Shown here: positions 38,900 through 49,489 of the stretch, one piece after another
Layout of the letters: each line of letters begins with the position of its first letter
Position numbering within the stretch: the first letter of the stretch is position 1
Origin: Streptomyces griseosporeus
Lineage (GTDB): Bacteria > Actinomycetota > Actinomycetes > Streptomycetales > Streptomycetaceae
DNA length: 64,000 nucleotides
Assembly (NCBI RefSeq): GCF_014656055.1
Contig: NZ_BNBR01000004.1
Span: forward strand, 1-64,000
Direction: 5' to 3'
Made by a program: the position numbers and the translations under genes
The notes under the pieces: generated by a model
Told to the model about the DNA's origin: nothing
Database searches by the model: none
The model's input: only the letters and a program-made list of their open reading frames with translations

Positions 38900-40251
38900 C
38901 GCCGTACCTCCCGCCTGAGCCTGCGGATGTTGAACCACATCACCGGAATCACCAGCAGCAGCAGGAACACCGCGATCGCGCTCGCGATGCCCGGCTGGTC
39001 CTCCGAGAAGCCCTTGCGGTACAGCTCCAGGGCGAGCACGTTCGCGTCGTCCTGGGAGGAGCCCGGGGCGATGATGAAGACCAGGTCGAAGATCTTCAGC
39101 ACGTTGATCATCAGGGTCACCACGACCACCGCGAGGACCGGCGCCAGCAGCGGCACCGTGACCTTGCGGAACACCTGCCACTCGTTGGCCCCGTCGACCC
39201 GTGCCGCCTCCAGCAGGTCCCTCGGGATGCCCGCGAGCCCCGCCGCGATGAGGACCATCGCGAAGCCCGCCCACATCCAGATGTACGACCCGATGATCGA
39301 CGGCGTCACCAGCGCCGGGCCGAGCCAGTCCAGGCCGTTGTACGCCTCCTTGAAGTTGCTCGCCGGCAGCCTCAGCACAGCTCCGTCCGCGCTCGCCGGC
39401 AGCGTGAACGTGCCGTCGGAGGCCGCCTTCGCCGTGGCCACCACCTTGCCGTCCTTGACCGCCTCGATCTTCATGCCGGCATAGCCCAGCTCGGCGGAGT
39501 CCACCGCGTTCAGCTTGCCGACGCCCTTGCCGCGCGTGAAGTCCTGCCAGGTCGTGCCCGTGATCTTCCCCGGGTCGGCCTTCGGCGCGGCCGCGTTCTT
39601 CGCGCTGTCGGGCATCTGGTCCGGGGCGACACCGACGAGCGGCAGCGTGACCGCCTGACCGGTGTGCACCGGCGCCTTCGTGACGAACCCGCCGCCCTTC
39701 GCCGGCTCCAGCGGCGACTCACGCCCCGGGTGCGCCTTGGGGAAGGCGGACGCCTCGGCGAAGGTGTCGTGCACGCCCACCCACACCGCGTTAGCCACGC
39801 CCTTGTCCGGGTCCTGGTCGTACACCAGCCGGAAGATGATGCCCGCGGCCAGCATCGAGATCGCCATCGGCATGAAGACGACCAGCTTGAACGCCGTGCC
39901 CCAGCGCACCCGTTCGGTCAGCACCGCGAAGATCAGCCCGAGCGCGGTCGCGATCGTCGGCGCGAACACGACCCAGATGATGTTGTTCTTCAGCGCGGTG
40001 CGGATGCCCTCGTCGGTGAAGAGGGCCTTGTAGTTGTCGACGCCGGCGAACGAGTCCCCGGACTGGTCGTAGAAACTGCGGATCACCGAGTACCCGATCG
40101 GGTACACCACGAGCGCGCCCAGCAACACCAGCGCCGGCAGCAGGAACAACGCCGCCACCGTCCTGCGGGTGCCGGTCACGCTCTTGCGCCCACGGGGTAC
40201 GGGGGGTCTCGCCGGATTCTTGGCGACACCCCCCGCGGCTGTCGACGCCAT
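38896..40251 (-). CDS. Carbohydrate ABC transporter permease (MalF type) with large insert
   Basis: 451 residues, about 150 longer than most MalF-type actinobacterial permeases. Helices 1-3 occupy about residues 30-143. Then, instead of a short loop, about 160 residues (147-310) form a hydrophilic domain with beta-rich stretches such as AVTLPLVGVAPDQ, GMKIEAVKDGKVVATAKAASDGTFTLPASADGAVL. The remaining helices follow, with EAA loop DLLEAARVDGANEWQVFRKVTVP. The insert lies where E. coli MalF has its periplasmic P2 loop, which contacts the binding protein. Start ATG 40251 is 4 bases after the binding-protein stop. It is co-transcribed with the MalG-type gene. Confidence 0.92.
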   Translation of the reverse strand: MASTAAGGVAKNPARPPVPRGRKSVTGTRRTVAALFLLPALVLLGALVVYPIGYSVIRSFYDQSGDSFAGVDNYKALFTDEGIRTALKNNIIWVVFAPTIATALGLIFAVLTERVRWGTAFKLVVFMPMAISMLAAGIIFRLVYDQDPDKGVANAVWVGVHDTFAEASAFPKAHPGRESPLEPAKGGGFVTKAPVHTGQAVTLPLVGVAPDQMPDSAKNAAAPKADPGKITGTTWQDFTRGKGVGKLNAVDSAELGYAGMKIEAVKDGKVVATAKAASDGTFTLPASADGAVLRLPASNFKEAYNGLDWLGPALVTPSIIGSYIWMWAGFAMVLIAAGLAGIPRDLLEAARVDGANEWQVFRKVTVPLLAPVLAVVVVTLMINVLKIFDLVFIIAPGSSQDDANVLALELYRKGFSEDQPGIASAIAVFLLLLVIPVMWFNIRRLRREVRR

Positions 40252-40255
40252 CGCG

Positions 40256-41638
40256 TCAGCTCCCGTAGGCCGCGGCCGCGTCGGCCTCCAGCTTGCGCTG
40301 CGCGCCCGCGACGTCGGACGGGTTCTTCAGGAAGTCCTGCAGGTCCTTCCACTCGCCCTTGCCCGGCGTGCCGCCGAACGACTGCGGCGCCTGGTCGGAC
40401 ATGTCGAACCGGAAGTCGTCACCCGAGTCGATCAGCGCCTTGGCGATCTTCTGCTGCACCGCGTTCGGGTACGCGTCGTTCGGCACGTTCTTGTTCGGGG
40501 AGAGGTAGCCGCCCAGCTTCGCCTGGATCGTCGCCGCCTCCGGCGAGGCCAGCCACTTCACCAGCGCCTGCGCGCCCTTGGAGTCCTTCAGGATCACCGC
40601 CGCGTCACCGCCGGTCACCACCGGGGCGGTGTCACCCACGGCCGGGAACGGGAACACCTTCGCGTCCGTGCCCACCTTCGCCTTGGTCTGCGCGATGTTG
40701 ACCTGCACGAAGTCACCCTCGTACACCATCGCCGACTTGGGCTGGTCGCCACCGGTGAAGGTCTGCTCCACGGAGTCGGTGAACGACGTCTGCAGGGCGC
40801 CCTTGCTGCCGCCCGCGACCCAGTCCTTCTTGCCCCAGATCTGCGCGAGCGTGGTCAGCGCGTCCTTCACGGACGGGTCCGTCCACTTGATCTGGTGCTT
40901 CGCCAGCTGGTCGTACTTCTCCGGGCCCGCCTGCGAGAGGTAGACGTTCTCGAACCAGTCCGTCAGCGGCCAGCCGTCGGCGCCCGCCACCGAGAACGGG
41001 GTGACGCCCGAGTCGTACACCGTCTGCGCGGTGTTCAGCAGGTCCTTCCACGTCTTCGGCTCGCTCGCGCCCGCGTTCTCGAAGACCTTGGCGTTGTACC
41101 AGATCAGCGACTTGTTCGCGGCCTTGTAGTACGCGCCGTACTGCTTGCCGTTCACCTTGCCGATGTCCTGCCAGCCCTGCGAGTAGTTCTTCGCCAGCTC
41201 CGACTGCACGTCCGCGTTGAGCGGCTTCGCCCAGCCCTTGTCGACCGCCTGCTTGATGGCGCCGGGCTGCGGGAGCATCGCCACGTCCGGCGGCTGCCCG
41301 CCCGCGACCTTGGAACCCAGGAAGTTGATGATCGGGTCCTGTGCCGGTACGAAGGTGATCTTCGCGCCGGTGCGTTTGCTGAACTCCGCCAGGACCTGCT
41401 TGAAGTTCTTCTGCTCGTCGCCCGTCCAGACGGCCGCGACCTCCAGGGTCGTCCCGTCGAGCTTCGGGAGAGCGAGGGCGCCGCCGCTCTCCGTGCCCTT
41501 GGTGCTGCCGCCGCTGCCGCCGCCGTCGTTGTCGTCGCCCCCGCAGGCGGAGAGCGAGAGCGCGAGCGCTCCCGCGGCCAGGGCGGCGGCGGCCCTCATC
41601 GATGTACGTGTCCGGTGTGTGCTGCTCGTGCTGCGCAT
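40256..41638 (-). CDS. Sugar ABC transporter substrate-binding lipoprotein
   Basis: 460 residues, SBP_bac_1 fold. The signal peptide ends in the lipobox LSAC (Cys32), followed by a Gly/Ser/Asp linker. Family features are LEVAAVWTGDEQKNFKQVLAEFSKRTGAKI at the start of the mature domain, PDVAMLPQPG, GAYYKAANKSLIWYNAKVFENAG, and many aromatic residues (WPLTDWFENVYLSQ) as expected for oligosaccharide binding. It is the first gene of the operon; the ATG at 41638 follows a weak ACGGGG. No LacI regulator gene is adjacent. The likely ligand is an alpha-glucoside or similar sugar, but this is inference only. Confidence 0.92.
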   Translation of the reverse strand: MRSTSSTHRTRTSMRAAAALAAGALALSLSACGGDDNDGGGSGGSTKGTESGGALALPKLDGTTLEVAAVWTGDEQKNFKQVLAEFSKRTGAKITFVPAQDPIINFLGSKVAGGQPPDVAMLPQPGAIKQAVDKGWAKPLNADVQSELAKNYSQGWQDIGKVNGKQYGAYYKAANKSLIWYNAKVFENAGASEPKTWKDLLNTAQTVYDSGVTPFSVAGADGWPLTDWFENVYLSQAGPEKYDQLAKHQIKWTDPSVKDALTTLAQIWGKKDWVAGGSKGALQTSFTDSVEQTFTGGDQPKSAMVYEGDFVQVNIAQTKAKVGTDAKVFPFPAVGDTAPVVTGGDAAVILKDSKGAQALVKWLASPEAATIQAKLGGYLSPNKNVPNDAYPNAVQQKIAKALIDSGDDFRFDMSDQAPQSFGGTPGKGEWKDLQDFLKNPSDVAGAQRKLEADAAAAYGS

Positions 41639-41854
41639 GACTGCCCCGTTCTTCGTCCTCGTCGAACGTCGAGCGCTGTCCCGTGCGCTCTGGTCTACGC
41701 CGGGTCACCGGGGTCGGCAAGAGCGCCTACGGTGTCAAGCGGAGTTTCGTGACCGCGTCGTGACGAGGCACGGGGCGGGCCGGCCGGCCCGCCTCCAGCA
41801 TGGACCGCGGGGGCGGGGCCGGCATGCCGGAGGGGGCCGGGCGGGGCAGCGGCC

Positions 41855-44800
41855 TCACAGCAGCGACGGCACCTGCGCCGCCGACACCTCGCGGGCCGCC
41901 CGCTCCAGGGCGCTGGCCAGCAGGGCCAGGTCGGTGGGGCCGTTGCCCAGCTCGCGCACCGGGCGGCGGGTCGGCGGGTCGCCCATGCGGTGCCACTCCA
42001 GCGGCACGACCGTCGGCCGCAGCGTCGCCGTCCGCGGGATACGGCCCGTGACGCGCCCCGCCTGGAACGGCGTGGTCCGCCCGTCCGTGCCGGTCAGCCT
42101 CCCGCGCCCCGGCGCCGGATCGTCCGCCCCGGACCCCGGCGCGTCCAGCGCGACCCGCAGCGCGGCCCGCCGGGCCGGCTCCGACTCCGCCGTACGCCCG
42201 CCCGGACCGGCCGCGGCCACCAGGTGCACGCCGAGCCGCTCGCCGCCCCGGGCCACCGCCTCCAGCGCCCGCATCACCGACCCGGCCGCCGGGCGGCCCG
42301 GGGAGCCCAGCGCGGGCGAGACCAGCGCGTCCAGGTCGTCCACGACCACCACCAGACGCGGTAGCGGCGGCGCGGTCTCCGCCGGCCGGCGGGCGGCGGA
42401 CGGACGCAGCCGGATGGTGGAGCTGGGCGGGGCCTCTATGTCACCGGAGCCATGACCCGCCCCCGGGGCGGCCGTCGGGGTGCGCTGGGCGACGATACGG
42501 CCGGACACCTCGCGGTGCCGGTGCCACTCGGCGAAGTCCGAACGCCCCAGCAGCTCCGCCCGCCGCTTCAGCTCGGCGCTCAGCGACTGCGCGAACTCCC
42601 GCATCCGCACGGGGTCGTTGGCGATGAGATGGGTGGTCACATGCGGGACGTCCGTGCACACCCGCAGCCCGTCGCCCGCGGCGCCGCCCACCCGGTCCCG
42701 GCCGTCCATCAGCACGATGCCGAGCCGGTCCGGACGCTCGGCCGCGGCCAGCGACGCGACCACCGCCCGCAGCAGCTCCGTACGCCCGCTGCCGTGCGGC
42801 CCCTCGATCAGCAGATGGGGGCCGTCGGCGACCAGGTCGACGCCGACCGGGCCGCGCGGGCCGGCGCCCAGCACGGCCCGGGCCCGGCCGCCGAGCGCGT
42901 CGGTGTCGTCGGCCGCGTCCGCCCACCGCGCCATCAGGGACGCCGGGGTCGCCCGGGCCAGCCCCAGCTCCTCCAGCAGCCGCGCCGCCTGCGGCAGCGG
43001 CGCCGACACGCGCGCGTGCCGCTCCGCCGGGCCGTCGGGACGCAGCGGGGCCAGGGCACGGGCGAAGCGCTCCGCCCAGGCGGGGGAGACCGCGTCGACC
43101 GTGGCCAGGGTGCCGTGGCCGACCGGGGCGGCCTCCCGGCGGGCCACCCGCAGCAGCCGCAGCGCCGTCGCCACGTCCCCGCTGAGCAGCGCCACGGCAC
43201 CGCAGTCCGCGAAGGTCGGGGACGCCTCGCACGCCGCCCGGAAGGTCTGCGCCACGGGTGACGCGGGCGAGGCCGGGTCCGTCTCCGCCAGGCACACCAC
43301 GTGGATCCCGGCCCGCGGCCCCTCCACCGCCAGCCGCGCCACCGCCTCCCGCAGCCCGGGCCCACCGGGATCGCCGTCCACCACGACGACGGTGTACGGG
43401 CCGGGGTGACCGGGCCCGGCCACGCCGTGGGAGTCGCCGGAGCCGTCGCCGGGGCCGTCGTCGGGGCGGGCCCAGGAGGGGCGGCGGGGGGTGGTGGGGG
43501 CAGCGGTGCCGCCCGAAGTGGTCTGGGGGTCCGGGGGGTGGCCGAGGCCCGGCGTGGTGTGGGTCTCCCTGGGGCCGGTGATCCAGCCGTCCACCGGGTG
43601 GGCTTCGGTGGAGCGCCGGGCAGGGGTGTCCGTGGGACGGCCGGCGCGCGGTGCGGCCGAGCCGTTCACGGGGTGTGCCGTGCCGAGCCGGGCCGCTTCC
43701 GTGCTCCGCTCGGCGTCCTGGTCGGCGAGGCGGCGCAGGAGTTCGTCGGTGCGGGCGGCGGCCTGCTCGCGGTCGTAGGCGAGGAGCAGGCGGCAGTCCT
43801 GGCCGTGGCCGGGCCGCACGTGCGGCAGCCAGCCCAGCCAGGACCACTCCGCGGTCCGCTCCTCCAGGGACCGCGCCCGGTCCACGCTGATCAGCACGAT
43901 CTCCAGGGTGTCCGGCGAGTGCAGCGCCGCCAGCTGCGCGACCACCGCCCGGGCGAGCCCCGACAGCCGCGGACGCGGCCCGGCGAGACCCAGCGCGCCC
44001 GCCTCCCGCAGCCCGGCGGTCACCGGTACGGCGGGCAGCAGGCCCGAGCCGTCGGGCGCCGCGCGGTCGGCGGTGCCGAGCCGCACGGTCAGCGCCTCCG
44101 GGTGACCCGGCCCGCGCTCCCACAGCCGGGGGCCCGGGCCCAGGGCGGTCAGCAGCAGCGCCGCCGGGTCCGGCCAGGTCTCGGGCACACCCGAGGGAAC
44201 CGGCTCCGCCGGGGCGGCGCCGGTGCGCTCCTCGTCGTACACCTCCGGCACGACGGCCTCCGCGGCGGCACGCCCCCCGGTCAGCCGCCGCGCCCACGCC
44301 GACAGCCCCCGCCGCCGTCCGGTGCCCTGGGGGACGTCGGTGCCGCGCGGTGCGCCCCGTCCGTCCGCGCGCCCGTCCTGAGCGAAGGTCCCCGCGTCGC
44401 GCCCAGCGGCGCGCGCGTCCCGTCCGTCTGTGCCCGTGCCTGTGCCTGTGCCTGTGCCCGTGCCCGGAGCGAAGGGTTCGCCGCGCCCGTCCGCCGCCGT
44501 GCCGTGACCGTCCGCCCCGCGCACGTCCACCCCCGCCCCATGGGTCGGGAGACCGGTGCCGGGTGTCGGAAGCCCTGTGCCGGGAGTCGGGGCGGTCCCC
44601 GGGAGTCCTGACGCCGCGCGGTCCGGTGCTGCTGCCGGGCGGAGGCCGGACGCCGTGCCGTCCGGTGCCGTGCCGTCGGCGCGGTGTCCTGACGCCGTGC
44701 GGTCCGGTGCCGTGCCGTCTGGTCCCGCTGGGCGGTGCCCCGGTGCCGTCCCGTCCGCCGCCCCCGGCCGGTGTTCGATCCCCGGTGCCCCCGCCTGCCC

Positions 44801-45604
44801 CGGCACCGTCGGGTGGGCCGCCGGGCCGCCGGCCGGCCGGGCGCCGGGGGCGGGGCTGCCGGACCAGGTCACGCCGCCGTGGCCGTGGCCGGTGGGCGCG
44901 GAGGGGGCCGGGGGGCCGTCCACGCGCGCGGGAAGGGCCTCCGCCGTCTCCGTGCCGCACGGCACGCGCACGTGCCCCTCGCCGTCCGGCGTCGTCGGCA
45001 CCCGGGCCCCCGGCCCCCCGGCGGGAGCCATCCGCAGGGCCGACTCGCCGATCCGCAGCAGGGAACCCGGCCCGAAGCGCACCGGGCGCTGGTCCACGCG
45101 CGTGCCGTCCAGCACCGTGCCGTTGGTGGAGCCGAGGTCGGCGACCGTGACGCGGCCGTCGGGGGAGAGGGTGACCGCGCAGTGCAGCCGGGAGACGTCC
45201 GGGTCGTCGAGAGGGACGTCGGCGTCGGCGGAGCGGCCCACCCGCACCTCGCCGCCGTGCAGCAGATGGACACCGCCCGCGTCCGGGCCCGCGACCACGT
45301 GCAGCTGAGCCGGGGCGTCGTCCAGCTCGGGATGCGGCTCGGGGTCGGCGGGGGCGCCCAGCGACAGCACCGCGCCGTCGGTCAGCGGGGGCTCGCCGAG
45401 CGTGCAGCGCTGGGCGTCGAGCCGCTCCGCACCGGCGTACAGCACCACCGGACCGTCACCGGCCTGCACCGCCGCGGCGAGTCCCGACGCCACCGCGGCC
45501 AGAGCCGTCCCCGCGGGCGCGGTGACCAGCACGTCGCAGCTCGCGGCACGGCCGCGCGCCCCGGCGGGGGCCAGCGGATCTACGACGGTCAGCCGGATCT
45601 GCAT
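41855..45604 (-). CDS. FHA domain / FtsK-SpoIIIE (EssC/EccC-like) ATPase
   Basis: 1249 residues from ATG 45604. The N-terminal ubiquitin-like segment (MQIRLTVVDPL...LVTAPAGTALAAV) resembles EssC/YukD-type modules. An FHA domain lies at about 105-180 (VRVGRSADADVPLDDPDVSRLHC...DLGSTNGTVLDG). A long Pro/Gly/Thr/Asp-rich linker (about 190-470) follows. Next comes a degenerate ATPase-like module (IVLISVDRARSLEERTAEWSWLGWLPHV; VVVVDGDPGGPGLREAV) and an intact one with Walker A GPHGSGRTE near 935 and Walker B LVVVVDDLDAL near 1088. No Esx-type substrate or T7SS partner gene is in the window. It is divergent from pkaA, so kinase-dependent FHA binding is plausible. Confidence 0.85.
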   Translation of the reverse strand: MQIRLTVVDPLAPAGARGRAASCDVLVTAPAGTALAAVASGLAAAVQAGDGPVVLYAGAERLDAQRCTLGEPPLTDGAVLSLGAPADPEPHPELDDAPAQLHVVAGPDAGGVHLLHGGEVRVGRSADADVPLDDPDVSRLHCAVTLSPDGRVTVADLGSTNGTVLDGTRVDQRPVRFGPGSLLRIGESALRMAPAGGPGARVPTTPDGEGHVRVPCGTETAEALPARVDGPPAPSAPTGHGHGGVTWSGSPAPGARPAGGPAAHPTVPGQAGAPGIEHRPGAADGTAPGHRPAGPDGTAPDRTASGHRADGTAPDGTASGLRPAAAPDRAASGLPGTAPTPGTGLPTPGTGLPTHGAGVDVRGADGHGTAADGRGEPFAPGTGTGTGTGTGTDGRDARAAGRDAGTFAQDGRADGRGAPRGTDVPQGTGRRRGLSAWARRLTGGRAAAEAVVPEVYDEERTGAAPAEPVPSGVPETWPDPAALLLTALGPGPRLWERGPGHPEALTVRLGTADRAAPDGSGLLPAVPVTAGLREAGALGLAGPRPRLSGLARAVVAQLAALHSPDTLEIVLISVDRARSLEERTAEWSWLGWLPHVRPGHGQDCRLLLAYDREQAAARTDELLRRLADQDAERSTEAARLGTAHPVNGSAAPRAGRPTDTPARRSTEAHPVDGWITGPRETHTTPGLGHPPDPQTTSGGTAAPTTPRRPSWARPDDGPGDGSGDSHGVAGPGHPGPYTVVVVDGDPGGPGLREAVARLAVEGPRAGIHVVCLAETDPASPASPVAQTFRAACEASPTFADCGAVALLSGDVATALRLLRVARREAAPVGHGTLATVDAVSPAWAERFARALAPLRPDGPAERHARVSAPLPQAARLLEELGLARATPASLMARWADAADDTDALGGRARAVLGAGPRGPVGVDLVADGPHLLIEGPHGSGRTELLRAVVASLAAAERPDRLGIVLMDGRDRVGGAAGDGLRVCTDVPHVTTHLIANDPVRMREFAQSLSAELKRRAELLGRSDFAEWHRHREVSGRIVAQRTPTAAPGAGHGSGDIEAPPSSTIRLRPSAARRPAETAPPLPRLVVVVDDLDALVSPALGSPGRPAAGSVMRALEAVARGGERLGVHLVAAAGPGGRTAESEPARRAALRVALDAPGSGADDPAPGRGRLTGTDGRTTPFQAGRVTGRIPRTATLRPTVVPLEWHRMGDPPTRRPVRELGNGPTDLALLASALERAAREVSAAQVPSLL

Positions 45605-45954
45605 CGGCGTCAGCGGTCCCTTCTGCGCGGGCGCGGACTCCCCCCACCCCACACGAGCACGACGGCCAGTTGCTGCCTGCATCCTCGCACCTGCCACTGA
45701 CAACACGCCCGGCCGTCCCGGACAAGTGATCTTGATTGGTCGGCTCTGCCCGCAAAAGTGCCTGACGAGCGCGGCGCCCGTGACCGTCCGGGGCCGACTT
45801 GAGATCGGTCACGTCCGCTTTCCGCAACCCGGAGGACCACCTGAGGCGTCTTTCCGGTGCAGGACGTACAGGTCTCCGACAGGCCCGGTGCCGGGCACCA
45901 CGGCACTACAGTGGGTCGGAACGAAGGCAAGGCAAGCAGCAGGGAGCGCGTGAC

Positions 45955-47619
<1,665 letters not shown>

Positions 47620-47640
47620 CACCTCGGCGAGTCTGTGGAT

Positions 47641-47650
47641 TTGTCGACAA
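47641..47650. promoter_or_regulatory. Palindrome TTGTCGACAA
   Basis: A perfect 10-bp palindrome between pkaA and pkaB, 21 bases after the pkaA stop. The same 10-mer occurs at 50599-50608, right after the prfB stop. Function unknown. Confidence 0.4.
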
Positions 47651-47735
47651 CTGACGGGTGATTTCCGTCTCCGCGGTGAGGATCGGCTCGTCGGACGCGT
47701 AGTTTTAACGACAACACGCGTCTGTAGGAGCAGTC

Positions 47736-49007
47736 TTGGCACGGAAGATCGGCAGCCGGTACACCGCCCACCAGATCCTGGGGCGGGGCAGCGCCGGCAC
47801 GGTGTGGCTCGGCGAAGGGCCCGACGGACCCGTCGCCATCAAGCTGCTGCGTGAGGATCTCGCCTCCGACGAGGAGCTGGTGGGCCGCTTCGTGCAGGAG
47901 CGCACGGCGCTGCTCGGGCTGGAGCATCCCAACGTGGTGTCCGTACGGGACCTGGTCGTCGACGGCAACGACCTCGCGCTCGTCATGGACCTCGTCCGGG
48001 GCACCGACCTGCGGACCCGGCTGGAGCGGGAGCGGCGGCTCGCGCCCGAGGCCGCGGTGGCCATCGTCGCCGACGTCGCCGAGGGGCTGGCCGCGGCGCA
48101 CGCGGCCGGGGTCGTCCACCGGGACGTCAAGCCGGAGAACGTCCTGCTCGACATGCAGGGCCCGCTCGGACCCGGGGGCGCGCACCCGGCGCTGCTGACG
48201 GACTTCGGGGTCGCCAAGCTGATCGACACGCCGAAGCGGACGCGTGCCACGAAGATCATCGGGACGCCGGACTACCTCGCGCCGGAGATCGTCGAAGGCC
48301 TGCCGCCGCGCGCGGCCGTCGACATCTACGCGCTGGCGACCGTGCTGTACGAGCTGCTGGCCGGGTTCACGCCGTTCGGCGGCGGGCATCCGGGCGCGGT
48401 GCTGCGGCGGCACGTGACCGAGACGGTCGTGCCGCTGCCCGGCATCCCCGACGAGCTGTGGCAGCTCCTCGTCCAGTGCCTGGCCAAGGCCCCCGCCTCC
48501 CGGCTGCGCGCCTCCGAGCTGGCGGCGCGGCTGCGCGAGCAGCTGCCGACGCTGGCGGGGATGCCGCCGCTGGACGTGGACGAGCCGGACGCGGAGGCGG
48601 ACGGCGAGGACGGCGAGCCGGACGACTTCCGCGCCGACGCGGGCCCGCGGGGCCTCTCCGGGGATACGGCGGACATCTCGCCGTCGGGCGGGCGGGTACG
48701 GCGGGGAGCCGTGCCGCTCGTGCCCGGCGCCAAGCCGGACTCCAACCGGGACACGCACACCTCGATGCGGGTGCCGGGGCCGGACGAGCTGGCCGGGGGC
48801 GCGCACGGGACGGCGCGGGCGCCTCGGGCGGCGGGGGCGCCGCGGCCGGGGTCGGCCCGCAACCGGGCTGCCGCCCGGCGCCGCCGGGTCACGCTGGGCG
48901 TGGCCGGGGTGGTGCTGGCGGCGGCGGTCGGGGTGGGGGCGTGGGTCGCGACGTCCTCCGACGACGCACCGCCTCCGGCGACCCCGACGGCACCCACGTC
49001 CCCGTGA
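47736..49007 (+). CDS. pkaB: Serine/threonine protein kinase PkaB
   Basis: 423 residues from a TTG start at 47736, with TAGGAG at 47725-47730; no ATG or GTG with better context exists. Kinase signatures are LGRGSAGTVW, Lys36 (VAIKLL), HRDVKPENV (His128-Arg129-Asp130), DFGVAK and DYLAPEIVEG. The juxtamembrane region is acidic, then basic. A single membrane helix lies near residues 385-405 (VTLGVAGVVLAAAVGVGAWVA) and a very short Pro/Thr-rich outer tail follows. There is no extracellular sensor domain. pkaA and pkaB are 116 bases apart and may be independently expressed. Confidence 0.93.
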   Translation: MARKIGSRYTAHQILGRGSAGTVWLGEGPDGPVAIKLLREDLASDEELVGRFVQERTALLGLEHPNVVSVRDLVVDGNDLALVMDLVRGTDLRTRLERERRLAPEAAVAIVADVAEGLAAAHAAGVVHRDVKPENVLLDMQGPLGPGGAHPALLTDFGVAKLIDTPKRTRATKIIGTPDYLAPEIVEGLPPRAAVDIYALATVLYELLAGFTPFGGGHPGAVLRRHVTETVVPLPGIPDELWQLLVQCLAKAPASRLRASELAARLREQLPTLAGMPPLDVDEPDAEADGEDGEPDDFRADAGPRGLSGDTADISPSGGRVRRGAVPLVPGAKPDSNRDTHTSMRVPGPDELAGGAHGTARAPRAAGAPRPGSARNRAAARRRRVTLGVAGVVLAAAVGVGAWVATSSDDAPPPATPTAPTSP

Positions 49008-49489
49008 CAAGGGGCACCGCGCCTGTCCCCGGCCATTTCCCACCCACCCGCCCGATTCGGTGGGCCGAGAGGTGGCCCTCGCCCCGGGGCTCCGCCCCGG
49101 ACCCCGGCAGGGGCTCCGCCCCCTGCACCCCCGCTTGCCCACCCGCCCACCCGTCTCGGTCGGTTGAATGGTGGCCCTCGCCCCGGGGCTCCGCCCCGGA
49201 CCCCGGCGGGGGCTCCGCCCCCTGCATCCCGGCGGGGGCTGCGCGTCCTGCATCCCGGCGGGGCTGCGCCCCCTGCATCCCGGCGGGGCTCCGCCCCCTG
49301 CATCCCGGCGGGGCTGCGCCCCCTGCATCCCGGCGGGGCTGCGCCCCCTGCACCCCGGCGGGGCTGCGCCCCCTGCACCCCGGCGGGGCTGCGCCCCCCG
49401 CTCCCCGGCCGGAGGCAGAACCCCCGCCCCCACCACCCCCGCCCGCTCCCTCGGCCCCCACCCCTTGGCGGAGCCGTTACGCTGGAGGC
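49008..49489. other. Repeat-filled gap between pkaB and prfB
   Basis: 482 bases without a gene. Nearly all of it consists of GC-rich repeats (next entry). The last 60 bases before prfB carry the likely promoter, including TACGCT at 49478-49483, a few bases before the start codon. Confidence 0.7.
49071..49400. repeat. 25-bp GC-hairpin tandem array with an upstream duplication
   Basis: About seven consecutive units of CATCCCGGCGGGGCTGCGCCCCCTG or close variants start at 49225, 49251, 49276, 49301, 49326, 49351 and 49376. Each contains GGGGCTGCGCCCC, able to form a GGGGC/GCCCC hairpin. Before it, a block of about 60 bp beginning GTGGCCCTCGCCCCGGGGCT occurs twice, 99 bp apart (about 49072 and 49171). 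Similar GGGGCTCCGCCCC elements are common in Streptomyces intergenic DNA. Confidence 0.9.

Noticed and set aside
28670..41638. Could this accessory stretch be a genomic island or mobile element?
   Set aside because: No integrase, transposase, tRNA attachment repeat or composition change is visible; gene density and codon bias match the neighbouring core.
41639..41854. A LacI-type operator upstream of the sugar-binding protein gene.
   Set aside because: I looked for a 14-bp palindrome with a central CG; GAGCGCT-containing stretches were present but not convincing, and no LacI gene is adjacent.
49225..49400. Could the 25-bp repeats be a CRISPR array?
   Set aside because: Units are contiguous with no unique spacers, and there are no cas genes in the window.
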